Source: Thalassotalea euphylliae
GTDB lineage: Bacteria > Pseudomonadota > Gammaproteobacteria > Enterobacterales > Alteromonadaceae
Length of the DNA stretch: 64,000 nucleotides
Direction: 5' to 3'
NCBI RefSeq assembly: GCF_003390335.1
Contig: NZ_QUOU01000001.1
Span: 2,294,001-2,358,000 of the forward strand
Below the pieces are notes generated by a model. The model ran no database searches and was not told the origin of the DNA. It was given only the letters and a program-made list of their open reading frames with translations. Made by a program: the position numbers and the translations under genes. Below, piece by piece: positions 8,848 to 17,522 of this stretch. Numbering within the stretch: the stretch's first letter is position 1; each line of letters begins with the position of its first letter.

Positions 8848-9075
8848 TTACGCGTTAAGGAATGTAAAGCGCTTAACCGTTTTACCCTCTCTTTCAATGA
8901 CTTCATCAAACATTTTTAATGGGCGAACCCAATACTCTGGCTCGCCTGTTTTTTCAATATTGCCGTACAGCGGGTAGTAAATTACCAGCCACTCTTCTGT
9001 TTCGCTGTCTTTTGCGAGTTGGGTTACCTGATATTTATTGCCTTTAAAGTGCTGATAGCGTCCTAGTGGAATCAT
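8848..9075 (-). CDS. DUF1653 domain protein
   Basis: A 75-residue protein made of a single DUF1653 domain: GRYQHFKGNKYQVTQLAKDS, then EEWLVIYYPLYG and WVRPLKMFDE. This is the full usual length for the family. The fold resembles small SH3-like barrels, but no biochemical role is known. It is convergent with the quinone oxidoreductase gene; the 79 bases between them contain no obvious terminator hairpin. Confidence 0.88.
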   Translation of the reverse strand: MIPLGRYQHFKGNKYQVTQLAKDSETEEWLVIYYPLYGNIEKTGEPEYWVRPLKMFDEVIEREGKTVKRFTFLNA

Positions 9076-9856
9076 AAGAAATACTCTACATTTTTTGGCG
9101 AGTTTATCAGAAATGATTGCAATGACGTATATAAGCGTAGACAGAAATGTATGAAGCCGAGATAAATAAGCGCCATTGGCTTAACGTTATCACTTGTCTT
9201 ACCAGTACAAATGTTATTGAAGTTATTAGTTTTTATATAATAACTATCAATAAGTAATAGGCGTTATTAAAAACCAACTATTCATATGGCGCATGAAAAT
9301 CAGCATGAATGGCGAATATAAACGGTGCGTATAAATTAGATTTGTTGGAAGATTATTAGTCTACACCCCGTAATTGTCATATGAATTCAACTTACTCTTA
9401 TACCTTTCCTTTAGCAGCATCGAACTTTATAGAGTGTGCGCTCTACTAGAGTTGTTGACACAGCTACTCCTTCTCAACAAATTAACTACTAGATAACATT
9501 AAAAATTAAATTACCAAGTTAAGCTAATTGGCGGAAATCAATAAAAATCACAATTTGTCTTAGCTCCTGCGACATAGGGGATTGCCTTGAAACAACGCTT
9601 TTAGCGCCTTGGCTCTAGAGATGTCAGCGGTAAAAGAAGTCCCCAGCATCTTTTATTGCTTCATCTCTACGGCCTTCCAAGGCGAAATACAGTTAGTGAA
9701 GTCTTTGACTTTAATCCACGTGTTGCTTAATGATAAAAATTAAGCCACGCTATTTTTCGTTTAAAGCTGAACCACTATCGTTTGGTTTACGTCAGAATTA
9801 ATAACTTTAAGAACTCTTTTTAGAAAAGTCTTTTTGAGAAAAAATAAGGAACTAAG
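9076..9856. other. 780-base intergenic region without a recognised gene
   Basis: No open frame of convincing coding character is present on either strand. The stretch is AT-rich, and the one clear feature is the nested stem-loop at 9605-9684, listed separately. The last 60 bases should carry the nitroreductase promoter; a weak ribosome-binding site (AAGGAA) precedes the ATG at 9857. Confidence 0.6.
9605..9684. ncRNA. Candidate structured RNA or cruciform element (three nested stems)
   Basis: Three perfectly complementary pairs are nested around one 11-base loop: CGCCTTGG (9605-9612) with CCAAGGCG (9677-9684), TAGAGATG (9616-9623) with CATCTCTA (9662-9669), and TAAAAGA (9631-9637) with TCTTTTA (9649-9655). 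The apical loop is AGTCCCCAGCA. This gives an 80-base hairpin with small asymmetric internal loops. No run of T follows on either strand, so it is not a plain terminator. It could be a small RNA, a 5' leader element of the nitroreductase transcript, or a miniature transposable element. The pairing is seen directly; transcription is not known. Confidence 0.4.
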
Positions 9857-10531
9857 ATGTCAGAGCAGAGCAGTGTTAGCCAACTATTAGCCGCGCGTTA
9901 TTCTGTAAGATCATTTGAGAATACACCAATTGAAACAGCGCTACTTACTGAGATTTTTACCAAAGCGCAGCAAGCGCCCTCCAACTGTAATGTGCAACCT
10001 TGGCAAGTTTGTGTTGTCTCTGGCGATACACTGGCTACATTGCGTGACAAATTTATGACAACGCTAATGAGTGGTGCTAAACCCAACCCTGACTTTAACT
10101 GGATGCCGCAATATCAAGGTATTCATCGTGAGCGCCAGTTTGGCTCTGCCAACGCCTTGTATTCTGCCCTCGGGATTGCACGTGAGGATAAACAAGCAAG
10201 ACAAATGGCAATGGCCAATAACTGGCAATTTTTCGGTGCGCCACATGCCGCATTTTTCACCATGGATAAGTACCTTGATATTATGGGCGCTGTTGATTTG
10301 GGCATTTATGCTCAGACATTGTCGCTATTGCTCGCTGAGCATGGCATCAACAACTGCATGCAGGGTGCACTAGGACAATTCCCTGATCCCGTGAAAGAAG
10401 TACTTGGCTTGCCAGCAGAGCGAGGAATTTTATTTGGTATGTCTTTTGGTTATGCAAAAGATGATGCGCCGGCCAATAAAGCACGCACTGATCGCGCACC
10501 ACTGGATGAGGCGACTCAATTTTTTGATTAA
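9857..10531 (+). CDS. Nitroreductase family protein
   Basis: A 224-residue FMN-dependent nitroreductase. The N-terminus RYSVRSFENTPIE with the R-S-R-like FMN phosphate-binding pattern, APSNCNVQPWQVCVVSG (about residues 38-54), and the C-terminal GILFGMSFGYAKDDAPANK are typical of the NfsB/NfnB superfamily. Members reduce nitroaromatics, quinones or flavins with NAD(P)H as homodimers in the cytoplasm. It is the first of three similarly oriented genes (hydrolase, DUF2855 protein), with gaps of 66 and 94 bases. The natural substrate cannot be read from sequence. Confidence 0.92.
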   Translation: MSEQSSVSQLLAARYSVRSFENTPIETALLTEIFTKAQQAPSNCNVQPWQVCVVSGDTLATLRDKFMTTLMSGAKPNPDFNWMPQYQGIHRERQFGSANALYSALGIAREDKQARQMAMANNWQFFGAPHAAFFTMDKYLDIMGAVDLGIYAQTLSLLLAEHGINNCMQGALGQFPDPVKEVLGLPAERGILFGMSFGYAKDDAPANKARTDRAPLDEATQFFD

Positions 10532-10597
10532 TACCTAAAATCAGCCCTAATTCAGTTTGAGTTTGGTATGAAATAAACAAATTCAGCGTATAAATTT

Positions 10598-11590
10598 ATG
10601 AAAGCAGATCAACTGCAAGAAAAAGTGATGCAAGAGAAAACGACACATAAAGAGCTCAGCCATCACAAGCTAACAGCAGGAGGTATTGACCTTCATTACG
10701 TCGAGTGCGGCAATGACAATCACAGCCAGGGCGTGGTTGTTTTTCTGCATGGGTTTCCGGAGTATTGGGGAACTTGGCATTATCAACTTGTTAGCTTAGG
10801 TAAAAATTATCATTGTATTGCGCCTGATTTACCGGGCTACAATTTAAGTGACAAGCCAACGGATAACGACTTTTATAAAGTTGAAAACTTGATCGCCGTA
10901 CTCGCAGAGTTTATTAAGAAAGTTGCATCTGGCCAGCCTGTGTATTTAGTCGCACACGATTGGGGCGGGGCAATCGCATGGCCGCTAGCTGCCTTTAATG
11001 CCCATCTCATTGACAAGCTCATTATCTTAAATGCGGCACATCCGAGTACTTTTACGCGTGAAATGAAATACAACGCGGAGCAACGCGCGCGCAGTGCCTA
11101 TATTCATCAATTAATCTCTGCTGATGCTGAGCAACTGTTATCGGCAAACCAATGTCAGTATTTATTCGAGCAAATTATGGCGGGTTTTGACGAACAGCTA
11201 TTAACAGACGAATTTAAAGCTCGTTACCTAAGCGTTTGGCAGCAATCTGGGGCAATTAACGGCATGTTGCAATACTACCGAGCGATGCCACAGCTAGCGA
11301 CCAGCAACAGTAACGACAAAAAAGGTGAAAATGAGGGGCAAGAAAACAACCATCGCCTTTCGCCACTAACTAGCCTAGACGATATTACTATCCCTCGAAT
11401 TTTTATCAAAGTACCGACATTAGTGCTATGGGGCGAAGCTGATAGAGCTTTTGTCCCCAATTGTCTTGATGGGTTAGCAGAGTATGTGCACGAACTTAAC
11501 GTTGTGCGATTTCCGCATAATAGCCATTGGCTTCAACATGAGCAGCCTGCTGCGATAAGCCAAGAAATTGCCAACTTTATTAAGCGATAA
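10598..11590 (+). CDS. Alpha/beta hydrolase, epoxide hydrolase/haloalkane dehalogenase-like
   Basis: A 330-residue alpha/beta hydrolase. HGFPEYWGTWHYQL supplies the oxyanion region, the nucleophile is the aspartate in VAHDWGGAIAW, the acid lies in WGEADRAF and the base is the histidine in FPHNSHWLQHEQP. An aspartate nucleophile in an HDWGG context points to the epoxide hydrolase/dehalogenase branch rather than an esterase. A polar insert (about residues 228-252) lies between cap and C-terminal part. The first ATG has little ribosome-binding sequence; an in-frame ATG at 10628 is an alternative. Cytoplasmic, substrate unknown. Confidence 0.9.
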   Translation: MKADQLQEKVMQEKTTHKELSHHKLTAGGIDLHYVECGNDNHSQGVVVFLHGFPEYWGTWHYQLVSLGKNYHCIAPDLPGYNLSDKPTDNDFYKVENLIAVLAEFIKKVASGQPVYLVAHDWGGAIAWPLAAFNAHLIDKLIILNAAHPSTFTREMKYNAEQRARSAYIHQLISADAEQLLSANQCQYLFEQIMAGFDEQLLTDEFKARYLSVWQQSGAINGMLQYYRAMPQLATSNSNDKKGENEGQENNHRLSPLTSLDDITIPRIFIKVPTLVLWGEADRAFVPNCLDGLAEYVHELNVVRFPHNSHWLQHEQPAAISQEIANFIKR

Positions 11591-11684
11591 GCCTACTAGT
11601 GATGCCAAAGTTGATAAAGCCCAAGTTAGTGAAGCGAAAATGACCAATCTAAACCAATTAGCAGTATGAAAAGGAAGATTCCGT

Positions 11685-12851
11685 ATGAGTAATCATCAAG
11701 TCGCTATTCAAGAAAGTGTGGTACTTGAAGTCTGTAAACAAGACTTAGCTAAAACACGTGTTGTCTCAGTACCTAGTACAAACCTGGCAAATGGCGAAGT
11801 GAGGTTAAAGGTCGATCAATTTGCGTTAACCGCCAACAATATCACCTATGCCATTACAGGGGATATGTTAGGGTACTGGCAATTTTTTCCTGCTGACCAA
11901 GATCCCGCAACGTGGGGAAGAATTCCGGTCATGGCGTTTGCACAGGTCATTGAATCAAGGTGTGATGACATTGAAGTGGGCGAGCGTGTTTTTGGCTTTT
12001 TTCCCATGACACAATTTTTAACCATAAAAGCAGGGCATATAACTCCTTTTAGCTTTAGTGACACTGCTGAGCATCGACACAAGTTGTCGAGTGTTTACGC
12101 CAATTATGAGCGCGTGGCGAAAAATCCATTTTATCGAAAAGAAACTCAAGCTTATCAGCTGCTCATTAAAGGTTTGTACACGACATCATGGTTGATTGAT
12201 GATTTTATGTCCGATCATAATTTCTTTGGTGCTAGCCAATACATAATTACCAGTGCATCGAGTAAAACCAGCATGGCTTTAGCCTTTGCCAGCCGCCAAC
12301 GCGACAATGCTAAAAAGTTAAAGCTAATTGGCCTAACGTCACCTTCACGGGTCGCGTTTGTTAAATCAACCAAGCTCTATGATGAAGTTTTCAGTTATGA
12401 AGATATCGCCACGCTTGATAGCGGTAAAGCGAGCATTTTTGTTGATATGGCGGGCAGTAAAACCGTACTCACCAGCGCGCATCAGCATTTTGCAGAAAAT
12501 ATCGTTTATTCGTGCAGTGTTGGTGCTACACATATCAATGATCTTGCAGCAGCTCAGCCATCAAATGAAGCGCTACCGGGCGCTAAACCAGAAACGTTTT
12601 TTGCGCCCACACAAATAAAAGTCAAAAGTAAAACCAAAGGGGGCGCTCAGTTAACTGCGGAAATCGCACAATCAATGAACCTTTTTATCGAAGAAATGGC
12701 GCAACATATCAAGGTGAAAACGATAACAAGTATCGACGAACTTAACCAGCGTTACCTCAGTTTACTATCAGGACAAGCCGATGCCAGTGCTGGGTTGGTG
12801 TTTAAGTTTAAGGGAAGTGGACAAGATGGCGTTTATGAATTGAGCACTTAA
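11685..12851 (+). CDS. DUF2855 family protein
   Basis: A 388-residue DUF2855 protein. The N-terminal half resembles the GroES-like part of medium-chain dehydrogenases (VRLKVDQFALTANNITYAI, WGRIPVMAFAQVIES, GERVFGFFPM), and the middle holds a Rossmann-like segment (YIITSASSKTSMALAFASRQ). The family has no established reaction; an NAD(P)-dependent reductase role is inferred from this similarity. The start has AAGGAAG eight bases upstream. It is the last gene before an AT-rich island that begins about 50 bases after the stop. Confidence 0.88.
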   Translation: MSNHQVAIQESVVLEVCKQDLAKTRVVSVPSTNLANGEVRLKVDQFALTANNITYAITGDMLGYWQFFPADQDPATWGRIPVMAFAQVIESRCDDIEVGERVFGFFPMTQFLTIKAGHITPFSFSDTAEHRHKLSSVYANYERVAKNPFYRKETQAYQLLIKGLYTTSWLIDDFMSDHNFFGASQYIITSASSKTSMALAFASRQRDNAKKLKLIGLTSPSRVAFVKSTKLYDEVFSYEDIATLDSGKASIFVDMAGSKTVLTSAHQHFAENIVYSCSVGATHINDLAAAQPSNEALPGAKPETFFAPTQIKVKSKTKGGAQLTAEIAQSMNLFIEEMAQHIKVKTITSIDELNQRYLSLLSGQADASAGLVFKFKGSGQDGVYELST

Positions 12852-12929
12852 ACGTCTAGGTATTGTTAATATTGAAAAATTATTGGAATATTCAAATTCT
12901 ATAAAAGTAATGATAACTAGGAATTATGA
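12852..12929. promoter_or_regulatory. Left edge of the AT-rich island; probable promoter for the ATPase gene
   Basis: The 78 bases between the DUF2855 stop and the ATPase start are strongly AT-rich. They include a near-palindrome around GAATATTC (12886-12893), a TATAAA at 12900-12905 that could be a -10 box, and the left copy of the 25-bp inverted repeat. No -35 box at ideal spacing is evident (TTGAAA at 12872 is too far, TTGGAA at 12883 too near). Confidence 0.4.
12903..12927 (+). repeat. Left copy of a perfect 25-bp inverted repeat (IR-L)
   Basis: This sequence, with core GTAATGATAACTAGG, occurs once more in exact reverse complement at 16341-16365. It ends two bases before the ATPase start codon and contains that gene's ribosome-binding site (AGGA, 12919-12922, seven bases before the ATG). 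The similarity stops abruptly on both sides. Confidence 0.9.
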
Positions 12930-15350
12930 ATGGATTGCTTTGATCGTGTAGGTGAAAGGACTCGATTACTAAATTCAATAAGGGGAGGCGCTAATTTTTG
13001 TTTTGTGGCTGGCCGCTCAGGAGTTGGTAAATCGCATATCATTAATTCCGTGCTAAGTAACGAATTAGGAATGGCGCATGTATTAAAATATGAAATAGGT
13101 CGCAACCCGCTTTTGTTGACACAGTTTCTTTTTGCATGTGCCATGGAGCAACAACCTCTGAGATCAAAGATACTACAGTCAATCAAAAGTATTAGGCTTA
13201 ACGAATTAAATCTTTCTATCCCCTTTGTAGGTAAGGCTCCCATAAAGTGGGACTCTCAAAAATTAGATATAGATCGAGCCAAGCTACCTTTCGTTGACAT
13301 AATTAGAGAGATTGAAGGGCCTTTATATGCAAATGAAAGAAGAGAAATTTTAAAAATATCTAATTTGCTAATGAGTACAGATTTTAAAGCTGTATGGATA
13401 AGTAATATTGAAGAGATCACTAATAACGGATTTGGGCTAATCCTCCTTATAGTCAAGCTTATATCACCAAGGTGTCTAGTGATATTGGAAGGTGCATATT
13501 CAGGTCAGACTTACAAGCTAATTACTGAGCAATTGAGACTATTGAGTGACAAAAACAACCTCGTACTTAGTCTTCACAATGTGAAACCCTTTAATGAACA
13601 TTATGCTAAGGGGCTATTTGATTATCTAGGTTTGGCTGACAAAGGTATAGCTTTTAGCTATAAGCATAATTTAGGCTTGCCAGCAGCTATCAAGTTTGAT
13701 CTTGCAGAAAGCTCTGAAATTAGTGGTGTAGGAAAAAAACTTGAAGAATGCTTTAGTGATGGAGAAGATGCGATAAATACTCTCCTGCTATTAACATTGT
13801 TCTATTCGATAGAGAATCGCTATCAAAGAATAATAACTCTTGCAGAACATTTTAATATTCGTTTATCAATAAGAAAAGCCCTAGAGACTGGTATAGTTTC
13901 ATTGACAAGTAATTTGTGTGAGCTATCTCACCCTAAAATAGCTCGATATTTAACTTTACTCAAAAAGCAAGATATATTTCGATTTATTGATAATTATTAT
14001 AAAACTCTAAAAAGTGACAGCTTAATAGAGGTAGATCTTGCTGCAATAGCTTATTCTGACATGTTAGATAATAAGACTAAGATCAAGCTATTTGATAAGG
14101 GGATCAATTATATATTAAAGCAATTGGAAGCTAATAAATTAAACATTTCAGATCATGTCTTAACATTTATAGAAACCGGAATCGAATCTCTTACAACTGA
14201 CCAAGTAAAAGATAAAGAAGTCGATGTACTTTACCGAAAAGCTTCTTTAATTAGGTTGCAAATTGATAGCATGCTTTGCAGACTCACGGGAGTTTCCACT
14301 AACAGAAACCGTGAATCACTAATTGAACTTTTACTATTTGCACAAGTTCGAATGCGTATGATCGACTTGCATGGTGCGATTGCATTATCAGAAGCCGTTA
14401 AAGCTAATCTAAACATAGTAACTTTAAGTGATGAACTGTCTGATTGGTTCGACTTTTGTGCTACTTACATTCAGCTTTCAAGTCTTATAGCTTTAGGGGA
14501 ATTCTCCCGTTATTCTGATGAGTATTTAAAGCTTCAGAGTAAAATTAATAATTCTCGTACGTCAACGAAATGCAAAGTGCTTATTTCATTACTTCCCGTG
14601 CATGGAAATATGAAAAAACATAGTTACGAGTATTTTAAGCTTGAAGATCCATTCCTAGCCGCGAGGTATAAGAATAATTTAGCTTGTGAGCTAATGACCA
14701 AAAACATCAATAATCCTGAAATACCGACTATGTTAAGTAGCTCCATAGAGGCCGTGTCTTTAGAGGGCTCTGTAGAAATGACTTTTCCTATTAATAATTA
14801 CGGTTTGTACTCCATTTATAGTGGAAACGCAGATGAAGCAATAGACTTATATTTTAGCATGATTGATCAATGCACTTATCCATATGACTATTTTTCTGCG
14901 TACCACAATTTAGCTATAGCTATGGCAACAAAAGGTTCTATTGAACAAGCACTGGAGTTCAGTAATCAGTCGCATAAGTACGTTTTAGATGGATCTTTGA
15001 AAGATCCTGTATTTGCAATAAAATCTTATTTCAATCACGCTTTACTTAGCTACATAAATGGTGATGAGACTGCGTGGAAAAACTTTTTATTAATTAATTT
15101 TGATTTCAATACACTACCTATCCGATACGCAGATTTACTTAACAAAAAAATTCAATATGTTGAGAAAAACACGATCAATAAAGAGTTAGTCACTTGTTTT
15201 TCTAATGATAATATAGAGTTATCCAATGCACTATGGCCTCAAAATCTGCAGTTTTGGGATTTTATGTATCCTATTATTTCACTTGAAAACATTGATGAAA
15301 TAACTAATAGAGGCGGTTATTGTCCCTTTGGATTGATTCAAGAAACATAG
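12930..15350 (+). CDS. Large P-loop ATPase with helical/TPR-like C-terminus, unknown function
   Basis: An 806-residue protein that I cannot assign to a named family. The N-terminus (FDRVGERTRLLNSIRGG, then GRSGVGKS at 28-35) has the layout of AAA/STAND-type ATPases, in which a sensing region is followed by a P-loop. A candidate Walker B strand is VWISNIEE near residue 155. From about residue 300 the protein is mostly helical, and residues 650-730 (GNADEAIDLYFSMI, YHNLAIAMATKGSIEQALEFSNQ) look like TPR units. There is no signal peptide or membrane segment. Codon use is much more AT-rich than in the neighbours, suggesting transfer. Its 3' end overlaps the convergent ATP-grasp gene by 47 bases. 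A signalling or defence ATPase is possible but unproven. Confidence 0.75.
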   Translation: MDCFDRVGERTRLLNSIRGGANFCFVAGRSGVGKSHIINSVLSNELGMAHVLKYEIGRNPLLLTQFLFACAMEQQPLRSKILQSIKSIRLNELNLSIPFVGKAPIKWDSQKLDIDRAKLPFVDIIREIEGPLYANERREILKISNLLMSTDFKAVWISNIEEITNNGFGLILLIVKLISPRCLVILEGAYSGQTYKLITEQLRLLSDKNNLVLSLHNVKPFNEHYAKGLFDYLGLADKGIAFSYKHNLGLPAAIKFDLAESSEISGVGKKLEECFSDGEDAINTLLLLTLFYSIENRYQRIITLAEHFNIRLSIRKALETGIVSLTSNLCELSHPKIARYLTLLKKQDIFRFIDNYYKTLKSDSLIEVDLAAIAYSDMLDNKTKIKLFDKGINYILKQLEANKLNISDHVLTFIETGIESLTTDQVKDKEVDVLYRKASLIRLQIDSMLCRLTGVSTNRNRESLIELLLFAQVRMRMIDLHGAIALSEAVKANLNIVTLSDELSDWFDFCATYIQLSSLIALGEFSRYSDEYLKLQSKINNSRTSTKCKVLISLLPVHGNMKKHSYEYFKLEDPFLAARYKNNLACELMTKNINNPEIPTMLSSSIEAVSLEGSVEMTFPINNYGLYSIYSGNADEAIDLYFSMIDQCTYPYDYFSAYHNLAIAMATKGSIEQALEFSNQSHKYVLDGSLKDPVFAIKSYFNHALLSYINGDETAWKNFLLINFDFNTLPIRYADLLNKKIQYVEKNTINKELVTCFSNDNIELSNALWPQNLQFWDFMYPIISLENIDEITNRGGYCPFGLIQET

Positions 15351-16338
15351 CTCCCATTGAATCATATCCTATAGATCTGGCAAGTAGCTTGAATGATTGG
15401 TCTACAAACGGTTTAACATTATTTTCTAAAAAGAAATAGCCAGTTTCATCAGAGCCTCTCATATCTACTCCAGAGTAATCCGCAATAAGGCCGAGTTTGT
15501 ACAACTGATTTACTGCATGAGCGGCACTACTGAAAGCTTCGCTAGATTTATCAGTAACAGTATTCAAAGACCACCTGCGGTCACATTCGATCCTGTTAGT
15601 TGAAAAGTCTTGTTCTTCGCCTGATTTATTAATTACAGAGACTTCACAACATGAAAAATTTACCACTTGGTCTTTACTCTCAATAACAGGAATCCTATAG
15701 TCTTTACCCGCTATGTAGGATTGTATGATTGCTTCTACACCATAAGCCTCATGTAGAGCTTCACTAAGCGATACGGCTTCTTTTAGGCTATTCACTTTAG
15801 ATGCGCGTGATATGCCAATTTGTGAACCCAGCGTGTTTGGTTTTACAAAATACCCTTCATTACTGCTAAATCCATCTAATACAGCAACTTCGTCTTTTCC
15901 TCGATATAGCCTACTTTCTGGAACCTTAATGCCATGCTTTTGTGCAATTACAGACATTAAATATTTATTGTCAGTTAGGCTTTGTATCGTAGTGTCTATG
16001 CCATAGGTTTTTATATCTAATTGTTTAAGCCACGCACATAATGGCCCTGAATTATGAAATATTCGCCCATCTGAAACAATCCATACACAAGAATCATTGT
16101 TTGAAGAAAGCCTTATTTTATCCATGGCAGATGTAATATCATTAATAACAATATGCTCAATATCTATTCCTGACTTTGATGCAGCAACTCCTAAATTATG
16201 TAAGAGTTCTATGGATTGTTGAGGTGTAGGCAAATACTGTTTTAGCTCATTAACTTGCGTATCTGACAAGTCTAAATACTTCGAAGGAGCCCAGGAGTGC
16301 TGGGATTCAGTAGCTAAAATTATCTTTTTAATTTTCAA
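15304..16338 (-). CDS. ATP-grasp protein, D-alanine-D-alanine ligase-like
   Basis: A 344-residue ATP-grasp enzyme. The ATP-binding lysine region GYFVKPNTLGSQIGIS is at 162-177, IIQSYIAGKDYRIPVI at 204-219, and the metal-binding end GVDMRG...FFLENNVKP at 290-310. These correspond to the D-Ala-D-Ala ligase pattern, in which a carboxylate is activated as acyl phosphate and joined to an amine. The start is TTG at 16338: an in-frame stop lies immediately upstream and AGGA sits seven bases before it. The N-terminal 120 residues are not typical Ddl sequence. The substrate may be a peptide or small molecule; housekeeping Ddl is unlikely because of the AT-rich island context. Confidence 0.85.
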   Translation of the reverse strand: MKIKKIILATESQHSWAPSKYLDLSDTQVNELKQYLPTPQQSIELLHNLGVAASKSGIDIEHIVINDITSAMDKIRLSSNNDSCVWIVSDGRIFHNSGPLCAWLKQLDIKTYGIDTTIQSLTDNKYLMSVIAQKHGIKVPESRLYRGKDEVAVLDGFSSNEGYFVKPNTLGSQIGISRASKVNSLKEAVSLSEALHEAYGVEAIIQSYIAGKDYRIPVIESKDQVVNFSCCEVSVINKSGEEQDFSTNRIECDRRWSLNTVTDKSSEAFSSAAHAVNQLYKLGLIADYSGVDMRGSDETGYFFLENNVKPFVDQSFKLLARSIGYDSMGAMFLESIQRDNNRLY

Positions 16339-16340
16339 TT

Positions 16341-16365
16341 ATAATTCCTAGTTATCATTACTTTT
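16341..16365 (-). repeat. Right copy of the perfect 25-bp inverted repeat (IR-R)
   Basis: Exact reverse complement of 12903-12927. On the minus strand it starts at the first base of the integrase stop codon region and ends two bases before the TTG start of the ATP-grasp gene, again carrying AGGA seven bases from the start codon. The two copies therefore place each gene at the same distance from the same ribosome-binding site. Confidence 0.9.
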
Positions 16366-17318
16366 TACGTTATAAAACTCCTAATATTTGCTTTGCTTAT
16401 TTTTTTCTGAAGATCGTTGTCATGAACGTGAGTATATAACTGAGTCGTCAATATACTTTGGTGACCGAGTAATCTTTGAACGTACCTAATATCTAAGCCT
16501 GACTCTAATAGCTGACATGCTGACGAGTGTCGGTACATGTGAGGGGTTACCTTGTCCACTCTTGCTTTGATAGCTGTATTTCTTAGCAACTTCCTGACAA
16601 ACTGGGGCGATGCTTGATTGCCCCTGCTGTTCACCAATAAAAAAAAGTGTTGTGCATTTGTGACTTTTCTTAGCGAGATATAGGCGATTAGTAACTCTAC
16701 CAATTCAATGTTTGGTAGAAAGACGAATCGCTCCCTTTGTCCTTTGCATAGTATTTTGATTTTCCTTTCGTTAAAAAAAATATGGGACAACTCTATATTA
16801 ACCAATTCACTGACACGAACCCCTGTTGTGAACAAAAGCTCTATGATCAATATGCAGGTGAGTTTGTTTAGTTGCTTACCGGTATGAATTAAAGTCTGTA
16901 GTTTTTTTAAATCGTAGTTATCTTCTTTTTTTAGATTCAGGGATGATCTCGCTGCACGTAACATTTTGCGCAGAGCTTGCTTAGGTAAATTTCTAGGTAA
17001 AAGGGTGGGGGACTTTATTGAAGTGTCTATTTGATAGAATGGGTTATTACTTATGATCTCTTCTTGCTCAAGCCATTTGATCATAGATTTAATACAGGCA
17101 ATTTTTCTTTTAACGGTTCTAACACTCAAATCAGATTGCTGAAGGCGTCTAATAAAAATTTTTATTTTTGATTTATTTATATCATCGATAAATTTAACTT
17201 CCGTTAACGAATTAAAGTCTTTTATATCTTGCTCATAGGCTCGAATAGTGTGTTCTGATAGTTTCTTATTGTATTTACAATTGAACAAAAACTGCTGACA
17301 AGCATCTTTCATTAGCAT
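16365..17318 (-). CDS. Tyrosine recombinase / integrase (XerC-like)
   Basis: A 317-residue tyrosine recombinase. The start at 17318 is preferred to an upstream TTG because GGAGG lies just before this ATG. An N-terminal SAM-like DNA-binding domain (KYNKKLSEHTIRAYEQDI) precedes the catalytic domain, which has all expected residues: R168 in TTGVRVSEL, H260 and R263 in PHMYRHSSA, H286 in LLGHQS and the nucleophile Y295 in LYTHV. The stop codon touches the right inverted repeat, and the ATP-grasp gene starts 27 bases downstream, so both are probably co-transcribed. AT-rich like the neighbouring cassette. It could mediate integration at the tRNA-Pro gene, inversion of the cassette, or both. Confidence 0.93.
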   Translation of the reverse strand: MLMKDACQQFLFNCKYNKKLSEHTIRAYEQDIKDFNSLTEVKFIDDINKSKIKIFIRRLQQSDLSVRTVKRKIACIKSMIKWLEQEEIISNNPFYQIDTSIKSPTLLPRNLPKQALRKMLRAARSSLNLKKEDNYDLKKLQTLIHTGKQLNKLTCILIIELLFTTGVRVSELVNIELSHIFFNERKIKILCKGQRERFVFLPNIELVELLIAYISLRKVTNAQHFFLLVNSRGNQASPQFVRKLLRNTAIKARVDKVTPHMYRHSSACQLLESGLDIRYVQRLLGHQSILTTQLYTHVHDNDLQKKISKANIRSFIT

Positions 17319-17522
17319 ACGTACCTCCAATAAAGCTGTAGAGATAACATGATAGTCACTGTTTTTAGTTTTGTGGCGAAGCAAGGTAACTAAAGCTCAC
17401 CTTCTTTATCTGCGTGAACTGATATTGCTGCCAAATGTTCTATATTATCGCAGCCAGATAAAAACTTTTATTGGCAGACACTTTTAACTCTTGTCGACTT
17501 GAACAGCAACAAGCTAGCAATG
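17319..17522. other. AT-rich region upstream of the integrase
   Basis: No convincing gene is seen. The integrase promoter should lie here. The sequence runs into a decayed IS3 fragment. Confidence 0.4.

Noticed and set aside
12903..16365. The 25-bp repeats as terminal repeats of a transposon
   Set aside because: No transposase lies between them, no target duplication is visible outside, and the repeats are positioned exactly at translation starts.
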